DNA from: Verrucomicrobiota bacterium
Lineage (GTDB): Bacteria; Verrucomicrobiota; Verrucomicrobiia; Limisphaerales; JACPZS01
Reading direction: 5' to 3'
DNA: 64,000 nt
Assembly: GCA_016195385.1 (NCBI GenBank)
Contig: JACPZS010000039.1
Location: forward strand, 1-64,000
A model generated the notes under the pieces. It was given only the letters and a program-made list of their open reading frames with translations. It did no database searches and was not told the origin of the DNA. The position numbers were made by a program, and so were the translations under genes. Positions 1 through 8,836 of this stretch are shown here, in pieces (position 1 is the first letter of the stretch; each line of letters opens with the position of its first letter).

Positions 1-2
1 GC

Positions 3-3000
3 CTGGCGAGTGCCACGACGAGATTGGAGGTGGCCACGGAGTTCGATGCCGCGCCCGTGCCGAAGATCACGCCGACGGTTCTGCGCGCGACGACCGATGA
101 CCAGTTGCGCCAGACGATGGCCGAGCCGGATTTTACGGATGCGTTTTTGGACTTCTCCTCCATGCAGATGTTGCCCGGTCGCGCCTTTGAGCTGGCGGGC
201 GAGAACGTGGGCGTAATGACGACGAACCAATTCATCCCCGTGGGGAAGCAATGGCAGGTGATTGACGGGCGAAGCTTCCTTTTTGAACAGGTGGAATATC
301 CGGCGGTGCTGCCGCTGCTCAAGGCCTTGCCCGATACGAAACAAGCCCGCGTGAATTCAACGAGCGCACCGCAGCGTCTGGCGGCTGCCCAGACCGGTGG
401 GGCAAGCGTCCCCACGCGCCCTAATCTTGTGCATTCGCGTGTGGATGAAGAAAATATCACGGCTCGTCCGGAGCCTCGCCCTCCCGTTCCGTCAACCGGG
501 AGGGTGAGCGTCCCCGCGAGCCGCGATCTCCATCGGCGCGCGTTTGCCGAGGCGCTGCCACCAGTTCCCATCACCAAACCAGCCACGAGCATTGTGCAAC
601 CGACCCAGATTGCTTCCCACCCGCGCGGCGTGGCGATTGATTACACGATCTTGGGCAGCCAATCGACCCCGTTCACCTTTCAAGGCGACGTTACTTACGC
701 CGTGGTCGCCGGTTGCAATTTCAGCGCGGCGGTTACGCTTGAAGGTGGCGCCGTAATCAAAAGCGCCCGCTACAACCAATTTACCACGCCGGATTACACT
801 ATGGGTGTGCATCTGTTCAATCCTGCCACCCTTAATTGCCTGACCACGCCCTATCGCCCGGCAATTTTCACATGCAAGGATGATGACAGCGTTGGTGAAA
901 AGCTGCCCAACATCACAGTCGGCACACAAACCTGGCCCGGCAGCACCGGCTCGCCCATCTATTGGTATGCTTATCGGGGCATCGCCTTCTGGTCGCCTTC
1001 ACTCCCGACGGATATGCATGATGTGCGCTTCTCCTACGCGGTTCAAGCATACGGCGCTTTCAATGCCCCGGCCAGCCCGCTGAACAGTCTGCGTCATGCG
1101 CAGATTACCTATTCCCAAGTCGGGCTGGATATTTACAATGCGAGCGTTGCCTTGCGCAACGTGCTCGTCTCTGGTTCCAGCTATGCCGCCTGTGGCGTTG
1201 CCGGTAATCCCAGCCCCTCCAGTTCGATCATCGCCGAAAATGTGACCTTTGATGGTGGTTCTTATCTTTTCACTCCCACGAGCAATGGCTCTATTTTCAC
1301 CTTCAACAATTGCCTCATCACCGGCATCTCCGCTCAGGGAAATGGCTTTTACACCGGCTTGGGCAACTACCAACCCGGCTCCAGCGCGGGTGTCTATCAA
1401 ACCATCGGCGCGGGCGCGCACTACCTCGCGGTGGGCAGCCCGCACCGTAACGCCGGCGTCACCTCGATCAATGCTCAACTGCTGGCTGATCTCCAATCTC
1501 GCACCACGTATCCGCCGACCGCCCCCACCACCGCATACTCGATCAACGCCACGCTGTCGCCCGATCTCGTGAACGTGCCGCGCGACAACGATAATATGCC
1601 TGACCGTGGTTATCATTACGATCCCATTGACTACGCTTGGGGCGGGCTTACGTTGAACAGCGGCGTCACGCTGGTTTTGACCAACGGCGTGGCCATCGCC
1701 GCGTATGGCAACAAAGGTCTCACGATGCAGAGCGGCAGCAAATTGATCAGCGAAGGCACGCCCACGGCGCTCAACCGGCTCACGCGCTTCCACACGGTGC
1801 AAGAATTGGCGACCAGTTCGTGGAACGGCAGCACTCTTTCGGCCGTGAGCATTCTCGAGGCGGCCACCAGCGCCACTTGGGAGACGCGCCTGCGCTTCAC
1901 GGATATCTCGCTCATGAACGACACCGAGACCCGCCACCAATTGTTGAGCAACACGCCCAGCGCCGCCAGCGGCGTGCTCGCGCTGGCCGACTGCCAGTTG
2001 CGCGGCGTGACCGCGCAGTTCTACAGCTACAACTCGTTCGGGCCGGCCTACAACTTCACCAACAACCTGGTGCTGCGCTCGCGCACGAGTTTCACGCAAA
2101 TCAGCGGGCTGGGTTTCCTGCCGCTCACGGTCAACCTCTACAACAACACGTTCTCCGGCGGCCTACTGAATCTGACGTATGGCGACAGCTCCTCGGTGTG
2201 GACGGTGCGGGATAATTTGTTTGACAGTTTGTCGCTGGGCGTCGGCACACAGTATTTCACCCACGACCATAATGCCTACTCGGCCACGACCGGCAACAGC
2301 ATCCTCAACGGGCCGACGAGTGGCAACATTACCACCGGTCTTGCCCAACCGCTGGATTATCAAAGCGGCCCGGCGGCCAACTGGTACGGCGTGGAAGGCG
2401 GGTGGTATTTGAACACGACGGGCGGCAAGTTGAGTCAATTATTGGCTCCGACGGCTGGCAGTCGTTCACCTGTCGCGGCGGGCCTTTATCACTACACTCC
2501 CCGAACAACACTAAACTACAAAGAAGGCACCGACGCGACCATCCAAAGGACCGCGATTGGCTTCCACTACGTCGGCGCGAACTCGCAAAGCCAACCCATC
2601 GACACCGACGCTGACGGCGCGCCCGACTATTGGGAGGATAGGAATGGGAATAATCAGTTTGACTTCGCCACCGGCACAAATCCCTTCGGTGTCACAACTA
2701 ATTCAATCGAGACTCAACTCAACGGCACGTTTACGCTACAGACCAGTTTTGCTGGCGCGCATCAAAGCGTGTTGGCCCCACCCGTACCTGACAACGGAGA
2801 ACTTGTCCCCGATGTTATGGGAGCAATCGGCCCGGGGCACTTTGTCGAACTAATCAATGGAGGTATTTATGTCTTCAACCGTGCAGGTGGGTTTCTTAAG
2901 TTTGCCACCCTGGACGCCTTTTTTGCCTTGACCCTGACTTCCTCAAGCGGGACCACGAATTTCCCGCGAAACGGCAGCTTTGATCCGCGCATCCTTTATG

Positions 3001-4109
3001 ATCCGTCGAATGGCGGCCACTGGATAGCTTGTGCTCTGGAACACAATGGTGACGTGGACAACCAATTCTTGATCGCGGTGAGCAAAACCAACGATCCACT
3101 TGGAAACGCAGGTAGTACTTGGATTCAGGACAATTGGAACAAATTCTGGGTCAATATCGCAACGGCATCAGGCAAATTAACAGATTTTGATACGTTGGGC
3201 ATGGACGCGAACGGTGTGTATGTCGCTGCTTTGAGGCGCACGACTGGCCCTCTGAATCCAGCGTCGGATTACTCCGCCATTGTCGCGATTCCGAAAAGTC
3301 TCTTGTACGCTACAGCCCCTTCCCCGACACTTTCCGCCGATCCCAAGGTGAAGAAATTTGATACAGCCGTGGGTGTCTTTTTTGTCCAACCCGCGATCAA
3401 TTTCGATGCCGTTGCCGCCACCGGCCCAGCTTGGTTTGTGCGCGTTCCGTACGATGTTGGCTCTTCGAGTATTTACTCCACGACAGTGACATGGGACGTC
3501 AACGGCGTGCCGCAAGCCCCCGGAGCTTGGCAGCCGATCAACAATGCAGGCATTGCCTACGAAGCCGTTCCAACAGGCGACATACCGCAGCCTGCCACTG
3601 GATCTACGATATTCAAAATAGTAGACCCAAAAGCTGGACTCTCCGCTACAGTAATCCGTAACGGTATTCTTTGGACCTCTCACACGGTCGGTGTTGGTGG
3701 TTCCGCCCGGAGCGGCTGCCAGTGGCTGAATTTCTCAATCAGTGGAACGACGCTCACCTTTGGAGCTTCGAGCACCGTCTCTCATTCTACTCGCTGGTAT
3801 TATTATCCTTCGCTGATGGTCAACGCGCGCGGCGAGATGCTGATGGGCTTTGCTGGCTCCAGCTCCGCAGAGAACGTGGGAGTTTGGTACGTAACTCGTA
3901 CGGCTGGTGGCTCCTTGGGGACGGTGCAGTCTCCCAAGGCTGGTGAAAATGCAATCTTTACCGTAACAAATCCAGGGGATTACAGCAGCACTACCTTGGA
4001 CCCGAACGATGGAGTAACATTCTGGACAATTCAGGAATATGCAAATCAGGTAGCGGTACCGTCCGGCCCCCCGTGGGGCACATGGATCATCGCAATCAGT
4101 CCATATTAG
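3..4109 (+). CDS. Large secreted beta-helix-like surface protein, 5'-truncated by window edge
   Basis: The frame is open from base 3 with no stop upstream of the TTG used by the ORF track, so the true N-terminus lies outside the window. The first ~850 visible residues are rich in Thr, Asn, Ser and Gly with short repetitive strands (for example NLVLRSRTSF and NNTFSGG), typical of right-handed parallel beta-helix adhesins or polysaccharide-binding proteins. Near residue 865 there is an Asp-rich stretch, DTDADGAPDYWEDRNGNN, resembling a thrombospondin type-3 or EF-hand-like calcium-binding linker. The last ~450 residues form a separate domain (FVELINGGIYVFNRAGG), possibly a beta-propeller, which I do not recognise. 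The protein ends in WIIAISPY and lacks the C-terminal FYRV-type tail of its neighbours. The next gene starts three bases after the stop, so they are probably co-transcribed. Extracellular location is inferred; no enzyme function is claimed. Confidence 0.75.
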   Translation: MASATTRLEVATEFDAAPVPKITPTVLRATTDDQLRQTMAEPDFTDAFLDFSSMQMLPGRAFELAGENVGVMTTNQFIPVGKQWQVIDGRSFLFEQVEYPAVLPLLKALPDTKQARVNSTSAPQRLAAAQTGGASVPTRPNLVHSRVDEENITARPEPRPPVPSTGRVSVPASRDLHRRAFAEALPPVPITKPATSIVQPTQIASHPRGVAIDYTILGSQSTPFTFQGDVTYAVVAGCNFSAAVTLEGGAVIKSARYNQFTTPDYTMGVHLFNPATLNCLTTPYRPAIFTCKDDDSVGEKLPNITVGTQTWPGSTGSPIYWYAYRGIAFWSPSLPTDMHDVRFSYAVQAYGAFNAPASPLNSLRHAQITYSQVGLDIYNASVALRNVLVSGSSYAACGVAGNPSPSSSIIAENVTFDGGSYLFTPTSNGSIFTFNNCLITGISAQGNGFYTGLGNYQPGSSAGVYQTIGAGAHYLAVGSPHRNAGVTSINAQLLADLQSRTTYPPTAPTTAYSINATLSPDLVNVPRDNDNMPDRGYHYDPIDYAWGGLTLNSGVTLVLTNGVAIAAYGNKGLTMQSGSKLISEGTPTALNRLTRFHTVQELATSSWNGSTLSAVSILEAATSATWETRLRFTDISLMNDTETRHQLLSNTPSAASGVLALADCQLRGVTAQFYSYNSFGPAYNFTNNLVLRSRTSFTQISGLGFLPLTVNLYNNTFSGGLLNLTYGDSSSVWTVRDNLFDSLSLGVGTQYFTHDHNAYSATTGNSILNGPTSGNITTGLAQPLDYQSGPAANWYGVEGGWYLNTTGGKLSQLLAPTAGSRSPVAAGLYHYTPRTTLNYKEGTDATIQRTAIGFHYVGANSQSQPIDTDADGAPDYWEDRNGNNQFDFATGTNPFGVTTNSIETQLNGTFTLQTSFAGAHQSVLAPPVPDNGELVPDVMGAIGPGHFVELINGGIYVFNRAGGFLKFATLDAFFALTLTSSSGTTNFPRNGSFDPRILYDPSNGGHWIACALEHNGDVDNQFLIAVSKTNDPLGNAGSTWIQDNWNKFWVNIATASGKLTDFDTLGMDANGVYVAALRRTTGPLNPASDYSAIVAIPKSLLYATAPSPTLSADPKVKKFDTAVGVFFVQPAINFDAVAATGPAWFVRVPYDVGSSSIYSTTVTWDVNGVPQAPGAWQPINNAGIAYEAVPTGDIPQPATGSTIFKIVDPKAGLSATVIRNGILWTSHTVGVGGSARSGCQWLNFSISGTTLTFGASSTVSHSTRWYYYPSLMVNARGEMLMGFAGSSSAENVGVWYVTRTAGGSLGTVQSPKAGENAIFTVTNPGDYSSTTLDPNDGVTFWTIQEYANQVAVPSGPPWGTWIIAISPY

Positions 4110-4112
4110 CCG

Positions 4113-4976
4113 ATGAGAAATATACGTTCACTCTTTTGTATTCACGGCTTCTACTGGTTTATTTTGATTAGCCACGGATCTACGAACAGCCTGCCGAATG
4201 TCACCATTGTATTTCCACCCGACAATGTCCGGGTACGTTGGTTGACCGGAGTCGCTCTAAGGGCGGACGCCAGTGCCTTGGTCGGAACTATTCAGGAAGT
4301 GCAATTCTTTTCCGATACCAATTTCATCGGAAGTGCGAGTTTTCCGCCATACACTAATTTGTTCAGTGCTTGGCCTGAAGGCATTCTGACGCTTACGGCT
4401 GTGGCCATCGACAATGCCGGCGCTCGAGCTACCTCCGCACCGGTGCATGTGATCGCCCAACAGCCTCCAACCACGTCGCGGCTGATCATCACCTCGCCTG
4501 CCAATCACGCGATATTGCCAGCACTCGTACCCTTTACCATCGAAGCCAATCTCGTAACTACCGACGGCCGCGAATGGCCGGCGGCTTTCTTCAATGGAAC
4601 AAATCTCATCGGAGAGGTGGCAGAGCCGCCGTATCGCCTCACGGTGAGTAATTTGCTGGCCGGCGATTATACCTTCCGCGTCCATGTGGACACCGGCGGC
4701 CGGTATGCCCCTTTCTACACCAACGATTTTAATCCGATTACAATTCATGTTGCTCCACTGCTTTTGCAATCGCCATCTTTGACGCAAACGAATGGACTTC
4801 AGTTTGAAGTGGCGGGCGACATTGTCCTGAAGACTAACCTTATTGAAGCATCGCTGGACTTATTGAACTGGCTACCGCTACAAACGAATGTGCCAAACGA
4901 AAATAGTTTCCTTTTCCTCGACACCGAGGCGACAAATTACTCGCGGCGCTTTTATCGCGTGCGCTTGGGGCCGTAG
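4113..4976 (+). CDS. Secreted Ig-like domain protein with FYRV C-terminal tail
   Basis: This 287-residue protein begins with a plausible signal peptide (MRNIRSLFCIHGFYWFILIS). Two bacterial Ig-like (Big-type) domains follow, at about residues 28-117 and 120-215. Each has the pattern of a 'hazard' Ig fold: VTIVFPPDN...VQFFSDTNFIG...LTAVAIDNAG in the first and IITSPANHA...AFFNGTNLIG in the second. The last ~60 residues (LLNWLPLQTN ... RRFYRVRLGP) match a tail seen on other exported proteins here. The ATG follows the upstream stop as TAGCCGATG, which indicates translational coupling with the beta-helix gene. It may be an accessory surface or adhesion protein. No catalytic motif is visible. Confidence 0.75.
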   Translation: MRNIRSLFCIHGFYWFILISHGSTNSLPNVTIVFPPDNVRVRWLTGVALRADASALVGTIQEVQFFSDTNFIGSASFPPYTNLFSAWPEGILTLTAVAIDNAGARATSAPVHVIAQQPPTTSRLIITSPANHAILPALVPFTIEANLVTTDGREWPAAFFNGTNLIGEVAEPPYRLTVSNLLAGDYTFRVHVDTGGRYAPFYTNDFNPITIHVAPLLLQSPSLTQTNGLQFEVAGDIVLKTNLIEASLDLLNWLPLQTNVPNENSFLFLDTEATNYSRRFYRVRLGP

Positions 4977-5018
4977 CGCAGTTTTAGCTGTTTCGCAGAG
5001 CAAGTTTATCAAACCAGC

Positions 5019-5105
5019 TTCGGCACGAAAGGCTTGACTGTGAAAGCGGGCGCAAAATTGATCAGCGAAGGCACGCCCACGGCGCTCAATTGTCTCACGC
5101 GTTTC
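5019..5105 (+). pseudogene. Fossil fragment of the upstream beta-helix gene
   Basis: These 87 bases align without gaps to 1704-1790 inside the first gene. I count about 66 of 87 matches, including a 35-base identical run beginning AAATTGATCAGCGAAGGC. Translated, FGTKGLTVKAGAKLISEGTP corresponds to YGNKGLTMQSGSKLISEGTP. No open frame continues on either side. The surrounding 316-base gap (4977-5292) between convergent genes holds nothing else I can identify. This looks like the residue of a degraded tandem paralogue or a partial duplication. Confidence 0.7.
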
Positions 5106-5292
5106 ATATCTGGCCAGCGCTATTGCTGTCTGCGCCCGGGGCCGTGCGCAGGCAAACAATCCTGGCCGCGGGGAATCCGTTCACAGAATTCTTCGCGTCA
5201 GGCAAGAACTGGTCTCGTTGCTTTTCCGAATTCCCATCACAACGAACCGGAATAACTCGATTCACCAGTTCGGGTATTCCAGCTTCACATTT

Positions 5293-8256
5293 TCACCGCA
5301 CCAGCCGCACGCGATACCAACGCCCGCGCAGTTGATTGGTGGCCGCGAACGTCGTGTCGTCGAAAAATTCCAGCGCCCCTTTCGCGCGACGCGGGAAATT
5401 CGTCGAAACCAATTCGACAAAATTCGTGAACGGGTAGTCGGCGATTTCGAGCTGGTAGCTGCGCCCGGCAACGGCGGACCACGTGATGCGATTGGCGCCG
5501 CGCCCGAGCACTTGCAATTGCACGCGCAGCACGGAGGCCGGGTCACGCGGGTTGGTGCCCGCGAGGAATTCCATCGCGTTGGAAAAGCCGTCGTGATCCG
5601 GATCGCCGCCCGCGCCATCATCACCGGCAGCCGAGAGCGGATTCAATCCATGCGCGACTTCCCAGCCGTCGGGCAAACCGTCGCCGTCCGTATCGGCGTT
5701 GTTCACATCGGTGCCAAGAGCCAATTCTTGTTCGACGTTCAGGCCGTCGTCATCGGCGTCGGGATCAGCCGCAAGTTGCACCGAAACACCTTCCAGCACG
5801 ACTGGTCCGATTCCTGAGCCGATCATCCGATTGCCGAGAAAACCATCGTCGAGCAAGCGTGTTTGCTGATCGAGGTTCGTGTTGAAAGTCTCGCCGCCCA
5901 CGACTGCGCCGAGTTTGATGCTGTCACCGGGGCGCGCGCCGCCGAGTTCGCGCAGCGGGATGGCGAGTTCGATGAAGTTGGCGTTTTCCTCGCCGGTGAT
6001 GCTGGTGATTTGCGGCGAGGAATGATGTTGCTGGAGGAGAATGCCCGGCACATCCGGAATCGCCGCGTCGAGTTTGAACACGCCCTGGCCGATGTTCACC
6101 GCGAGGTTGCTCCGCCTGAAATTGCGAAACTGTCCGTCGGCCAGTTCGTCGCCGAGGAGGCAGCCGATGGCGGGCGCGAAGTTGGTGAACGAAAGGTTGG
6201 CCAGGAAGTCGAGTCCATCGGCCCCCTGCCCTGCCGGATCGACGATGCCATTGCCGACGTTGAGCAAATTCGTAACGCCAGACAGGCGGGGCGATTCAAT
6301 GAAGAGGAAGATATTATTGTTCGCGTAGATCATCGTTTGCTCGAACCCGACGTAAAGATTGGTGCGGTCATTGTTCACAAACACACGACCGAGGTTGGAG
6401 AATTTTCCGCTGAACGTGGGAATGGGTGAACCCGCGAAATCGAATCGCTGATAAAACGTATTTCCCTGAAAATCATCGGCCGGCCTCGTGTTGATGTCCG
6501 GCGTGTGCCAGCTCGCGCGGTAAATTTGCGACGGCGGCACCGCGCGCTGGATGGTCATCGTGTCAAAGACTTCGCCAAATTGATCGATGGCCTCGGCCCG
6601 CAAAGTGTCGCCTTCGATTTCGACTCGCAGGCATTCATAGCGAAACCAGATCATTGAACTGGCGGCATCCAGAGCCGTGAAACCGTAAAGCCCAGCGCCC
6701 CCGCCGCCGCTCGTGATGGCGTGGACGCCGTTCGTCGGATTAAATCGTTCGTAGAGATGTTCGTGGCCGTTGAGCACAAGTTGCACGCCGTACCGGCTGA
6801 ACACGGGCAACAGCGTGTCGCGAATGTCGAGGTTGTCGCGAGTGCCGTTCAAATCCAAATCGTCGAAACGATGGGCCGACGAGGAATTCATCGCGATATG
6901 GAACAACGCGATTTTCCATGGCTTGGCCGTGCGCGCGAGGTCGTTCGTCAGCCATTGATATTGCGCGTCGCCGACGGTCAGCCGGTATTGGTTCTGGAAC
7001 GGCACGAACAGCACGACGAAATGCGCGTCGCCGTGGTCAAACGAGTAGTAGTGCTTCGGACTCGTGCCCGCGAGGAAATGGTCGCTGGCCGGAATGTTGT
7101 TTGTCGGCAGATAAAACGTGTTCAGATACGACTCGACGCCCGAATAGAGATCATGATTGCCGAGCGCGAAGTAATACGGAGTGCTCCGCATGTGCGCGCC
7201 GTAAATACTCAGGCAGCGCGTGTCGATGACGCCGTTGGTGAAACTCGGATAAATGATATCGCCCGCGTGCAACACGAGATCTGGCTGCGCGTCTGCCACA
7301 ACGCGCGCCACGCGCAATTGTTCAATCCGCCCAGAGCCGGTGTCACCGAGCATCATGAACCGCACGCCGCCGGAATTTTTCAGCGTGCGAAAGGAGGCGA
7401 CGGAGGACACTGCGGCGTTGGTGCCATCGCCGCTGCGGACGTGGTAATAGTAGAGGGAATCCGGCGCCAGGTTCCGCAACGTTACGACGTGAGTGGTGAC
7501 CAGATTGGTGTCGCCCACAATGTTCCTCAAATCCGGCGTGAGACCAAATTCCACTTGCGTGTCCGCGGCGACGGGAGTCTTCCAGATGATCTGGATTTGA
7601 TTCGTGCTGGCATTTTGCACGAACGGTCCGCGTTGAAAATTTGCCAGCAACTCCGGCACGATGACGAAGCCGAAAGGATAGTTGAAATTGTTGTGCCCTT
7701 GAATCGCCAACACATTTTCGCCTGGCACGAGCAGGCCGGCAAAATAGCTAACATCGATTTCCTCGGCGTCGCCCGCGAAATGATTCGTCCTCACTGGCGC
7801 GTCGAAGGGCACGTCCGAGCCGACTGCGCCGGGTAGATTTCGGCGCGCGATCTCCACTCCGTTCAAATAGGCGACGAAGCCGTCCTCGTAATCCATCCGC
7901 AACACGAGCCATTTGATCGCGGCTGGATCCGTCACGAGAAATTTCCGCCGCATGAACACCGAGGCATAATTGAAACCCACATCCGGCAGCCCGGTGGCGG
8001 CCGATAGCGTCCCGTAGCCAGGCCCGCCGAAGCCGATGCCCGCTGGGCCGGAAAGCCATTGCGAATCATCAAAACCGCGCTGCCTCCAAAGCGCGCGCGA
8101 ATTGGATGCCTCGGCCACGCCTTTCGCGTACTTCCATTCGTCACCCACGCGGACGAGCGAGACGTCATCCGCAACGAGTAAGCGCGCGCAAGTCAGCAGC
8201 ATGAGAATGGCGACCTGAAACTTTCGCTGCAACACGAAGCGACGGTACGCAAACAT
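5293..8256 (-). CDS. Secreted purple acid phosphatase-like metallophosphoesterase
   Basis: This 987-residue protein has a signal peptide (MFAYRRFVLQRKFQVAILML...VADD). A galactose-binding-like region lies at about 30-200, followed by an FN3-like domain (IIWKTPVAADTQVEFG) of the kind that precedes purple acid phosphatases. The calcineurin-like catalytic domain carries its metal ligands in order: MLGDTGSG (~304), HAGDIIYP, ALGNHDLY (~366), LFHIAMN and LNGHEHLYER (~496). After it come a beta-rich domain and three Asp-rich calcium-binding repeats (DPDADDDGLN, DTDGDGLPDGWE, DPDHDGFSN). The protein ends with the shared tail GRWYRVRLVR. Hydrolysis of phosphomonoesters or diesters outside the cell or in the periplasm follows from the family; the substrate is unknown. 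It is convergent with the preceding plus-strand genes. Confidence 0.88.
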   Translation of the reverse strand: MFAYRRFVLQRKFQVAILMLLTCARLLVADDVSLVRVGDEWKYAKGVAEASNSRALWRQRGFDDSQWLSGPAGIGFGGPGYGTLSAATGLPDVGFNYASVFMRRKFLVTDPAAIKWLVLRMDYEDGFVAYLNGVEIARRNLPGAVGSDVPFDAPVRTNHFAGDAEEIDVSYFAGLLVPGENVLAIQGHNNFNYPFGFVIVPELLANFQRGPFVQNASTNQIQIIWKTPVAADTQVEFGLTPDLRNIVGDTNLVTTHVVTLRNLAPDSLYYYHVRSGDGTNAAVSSVASFRTLKNSGGVRFMMLGDTGSGRIEQLRVARVVADAQPDLVLHAGDIIYPSFTNGVIDTRCLSIYGAHMRSTPYYFALGNHDLYSGVESYLNTFYLPTNNIPASDHFLAGTSPKHYYSFDHGDAHFVVLFVPFQNQYRLTVGDAQYQWLTNDLARTAKPWKIALFHIAMNSSSAHRFDDLDLNGTRDNLDIRDTLLPVFSRYGVQLVLNGHEHLYERFNPTNGVHAITSGGGGAGLYGFTALDAASSMIWFRYECLRVEIEGDTLRAEAIDQFGEVFDTMTIQRAVPPSQIYRASWHTPDINTRPADDFQGNTFYQRFDFAGSPIPTFSGKFSNLGRVFVNNDRTNLYVGFEQTMIYANNNIFLFIESPRLSGVTNLLNVGNGIVDPAGQGADGLDFLANLSFTNFAPAIGCLLGDELADGQFRNFRRSNLAVNIGQGVFKLDAAIPDVPGILLQQHHSSPQITSITGEENANFIELAIPLRELGGARPGDSIKLGAVVGGETFNTNLDQQTRLLDDGFLGNRMIGSGIGPVVLEGVSVQLAADPDADDDGLNVEQELALGTDVNNADTDGDGLPDGWEVAHGLNPLSAAGDDGAGGDPDHDGFSNAMEFLAGTNPRDPASVLRVQLQVLGRGANRITWSAVAGRSYQLEIADYPFTNFVELVSTNFPRRAKGALEFFDDTTFAATNQLRGRWYRVRLVR

Positions 8257-8359
8257 TCTGAAATTGCGAACTCGATTTCGCCGGCTTCACGCTTGCCCGT
8301 ACAAACGCCCACTTGAAGCCCACCTCATCATCCAGCATTGCCGGCAATTGGTCTTGCCA

Positions 8360-8776
8360 ATGACGACGCCAATTTTCTACCGTCCCAGCGTGGAATCGAC
8401 GCAACTTTCGCAATATGTGCCGGTGCTTTTGCTCGGCTTGGTCGCCATCGGGTTCGCCGGCGGGACACTGCTCGTTTCGGTGCTCGTCGGCTCTGCCAGC
8501 AAGCGATCCAAGACTAAGGACACCGCCTACGAATGCGGCATGTTGCCCATCGGCGAAGGCAGCACGCGCATGTCGGTGAAGTTTTATCTCGTCGCGATGC
8601 TGTTCATCCTCTTCGACATCGAGGTCGTGTTTCTCTATCCGTGGGCGGTGGTCTATCGGGAGATGCTCGCGACCAACGCCAACTTGATTTTGGGAGCGAT
8701 GCTTTCTTTCCTCGGCATTTTGTTCGTCGGCTACCTATACGCGCTCAAGAAAAACGCGTTCGACTGGAAGAAGTAG
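8360..8776 (+). CDS. nuoA: NADH-quinone oxidoreductase subunit A
   Basis: NuoA is a three-helix membrane subunit of respiratory complex I, next to the quinone entry site. The ATG at 8360 gives 138 residues, the usual size; the ORF-track start at 8264 adds 32 unrelated residues and was not used. Hallmarks are the first transmembrane segment (VPVLLLGLVAIGFAGG), the conserved loop YECGMLPIGEGSTRMSVKFY, then FYLVAMLFILFDIEVVFLYPWA and a third helix ending YALKKNAFDWKK. The loop Cys and the acidic FDIEV motif are intact. No other nuo gene is present in the window, so it is separated from the rest of complex I, or the cluster is split. Confidence 0.93.
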   Translation: MTTPIFYRPSVESTQLSQYVPVLLLGLVAIGFAGGTLLVSVLVGSASKRSKTKDTAYECGMLPIGEGSTRMSVKFYLVAMLFILFDIEVVFLYPWAVVYREMLATNANLILGAMLSFLGILFVGYLYALKKNAFDWKK

Positions 8777-8836
8777 CGCTCAGAGCTTCGGCACTAAAGG
8801 CCGAACCCGCAGCATGTCTTCAGTGGAATTTTCTTT

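Noticed and set aside
999-2099. Minus-strand ORF of 366 residues
   Set aside because: It is the antisense shadow of the beta-helix gene: Arg/Val/Gly-rich low-information sequence with no motif. The sense frame has a clear beta-helix pattern.
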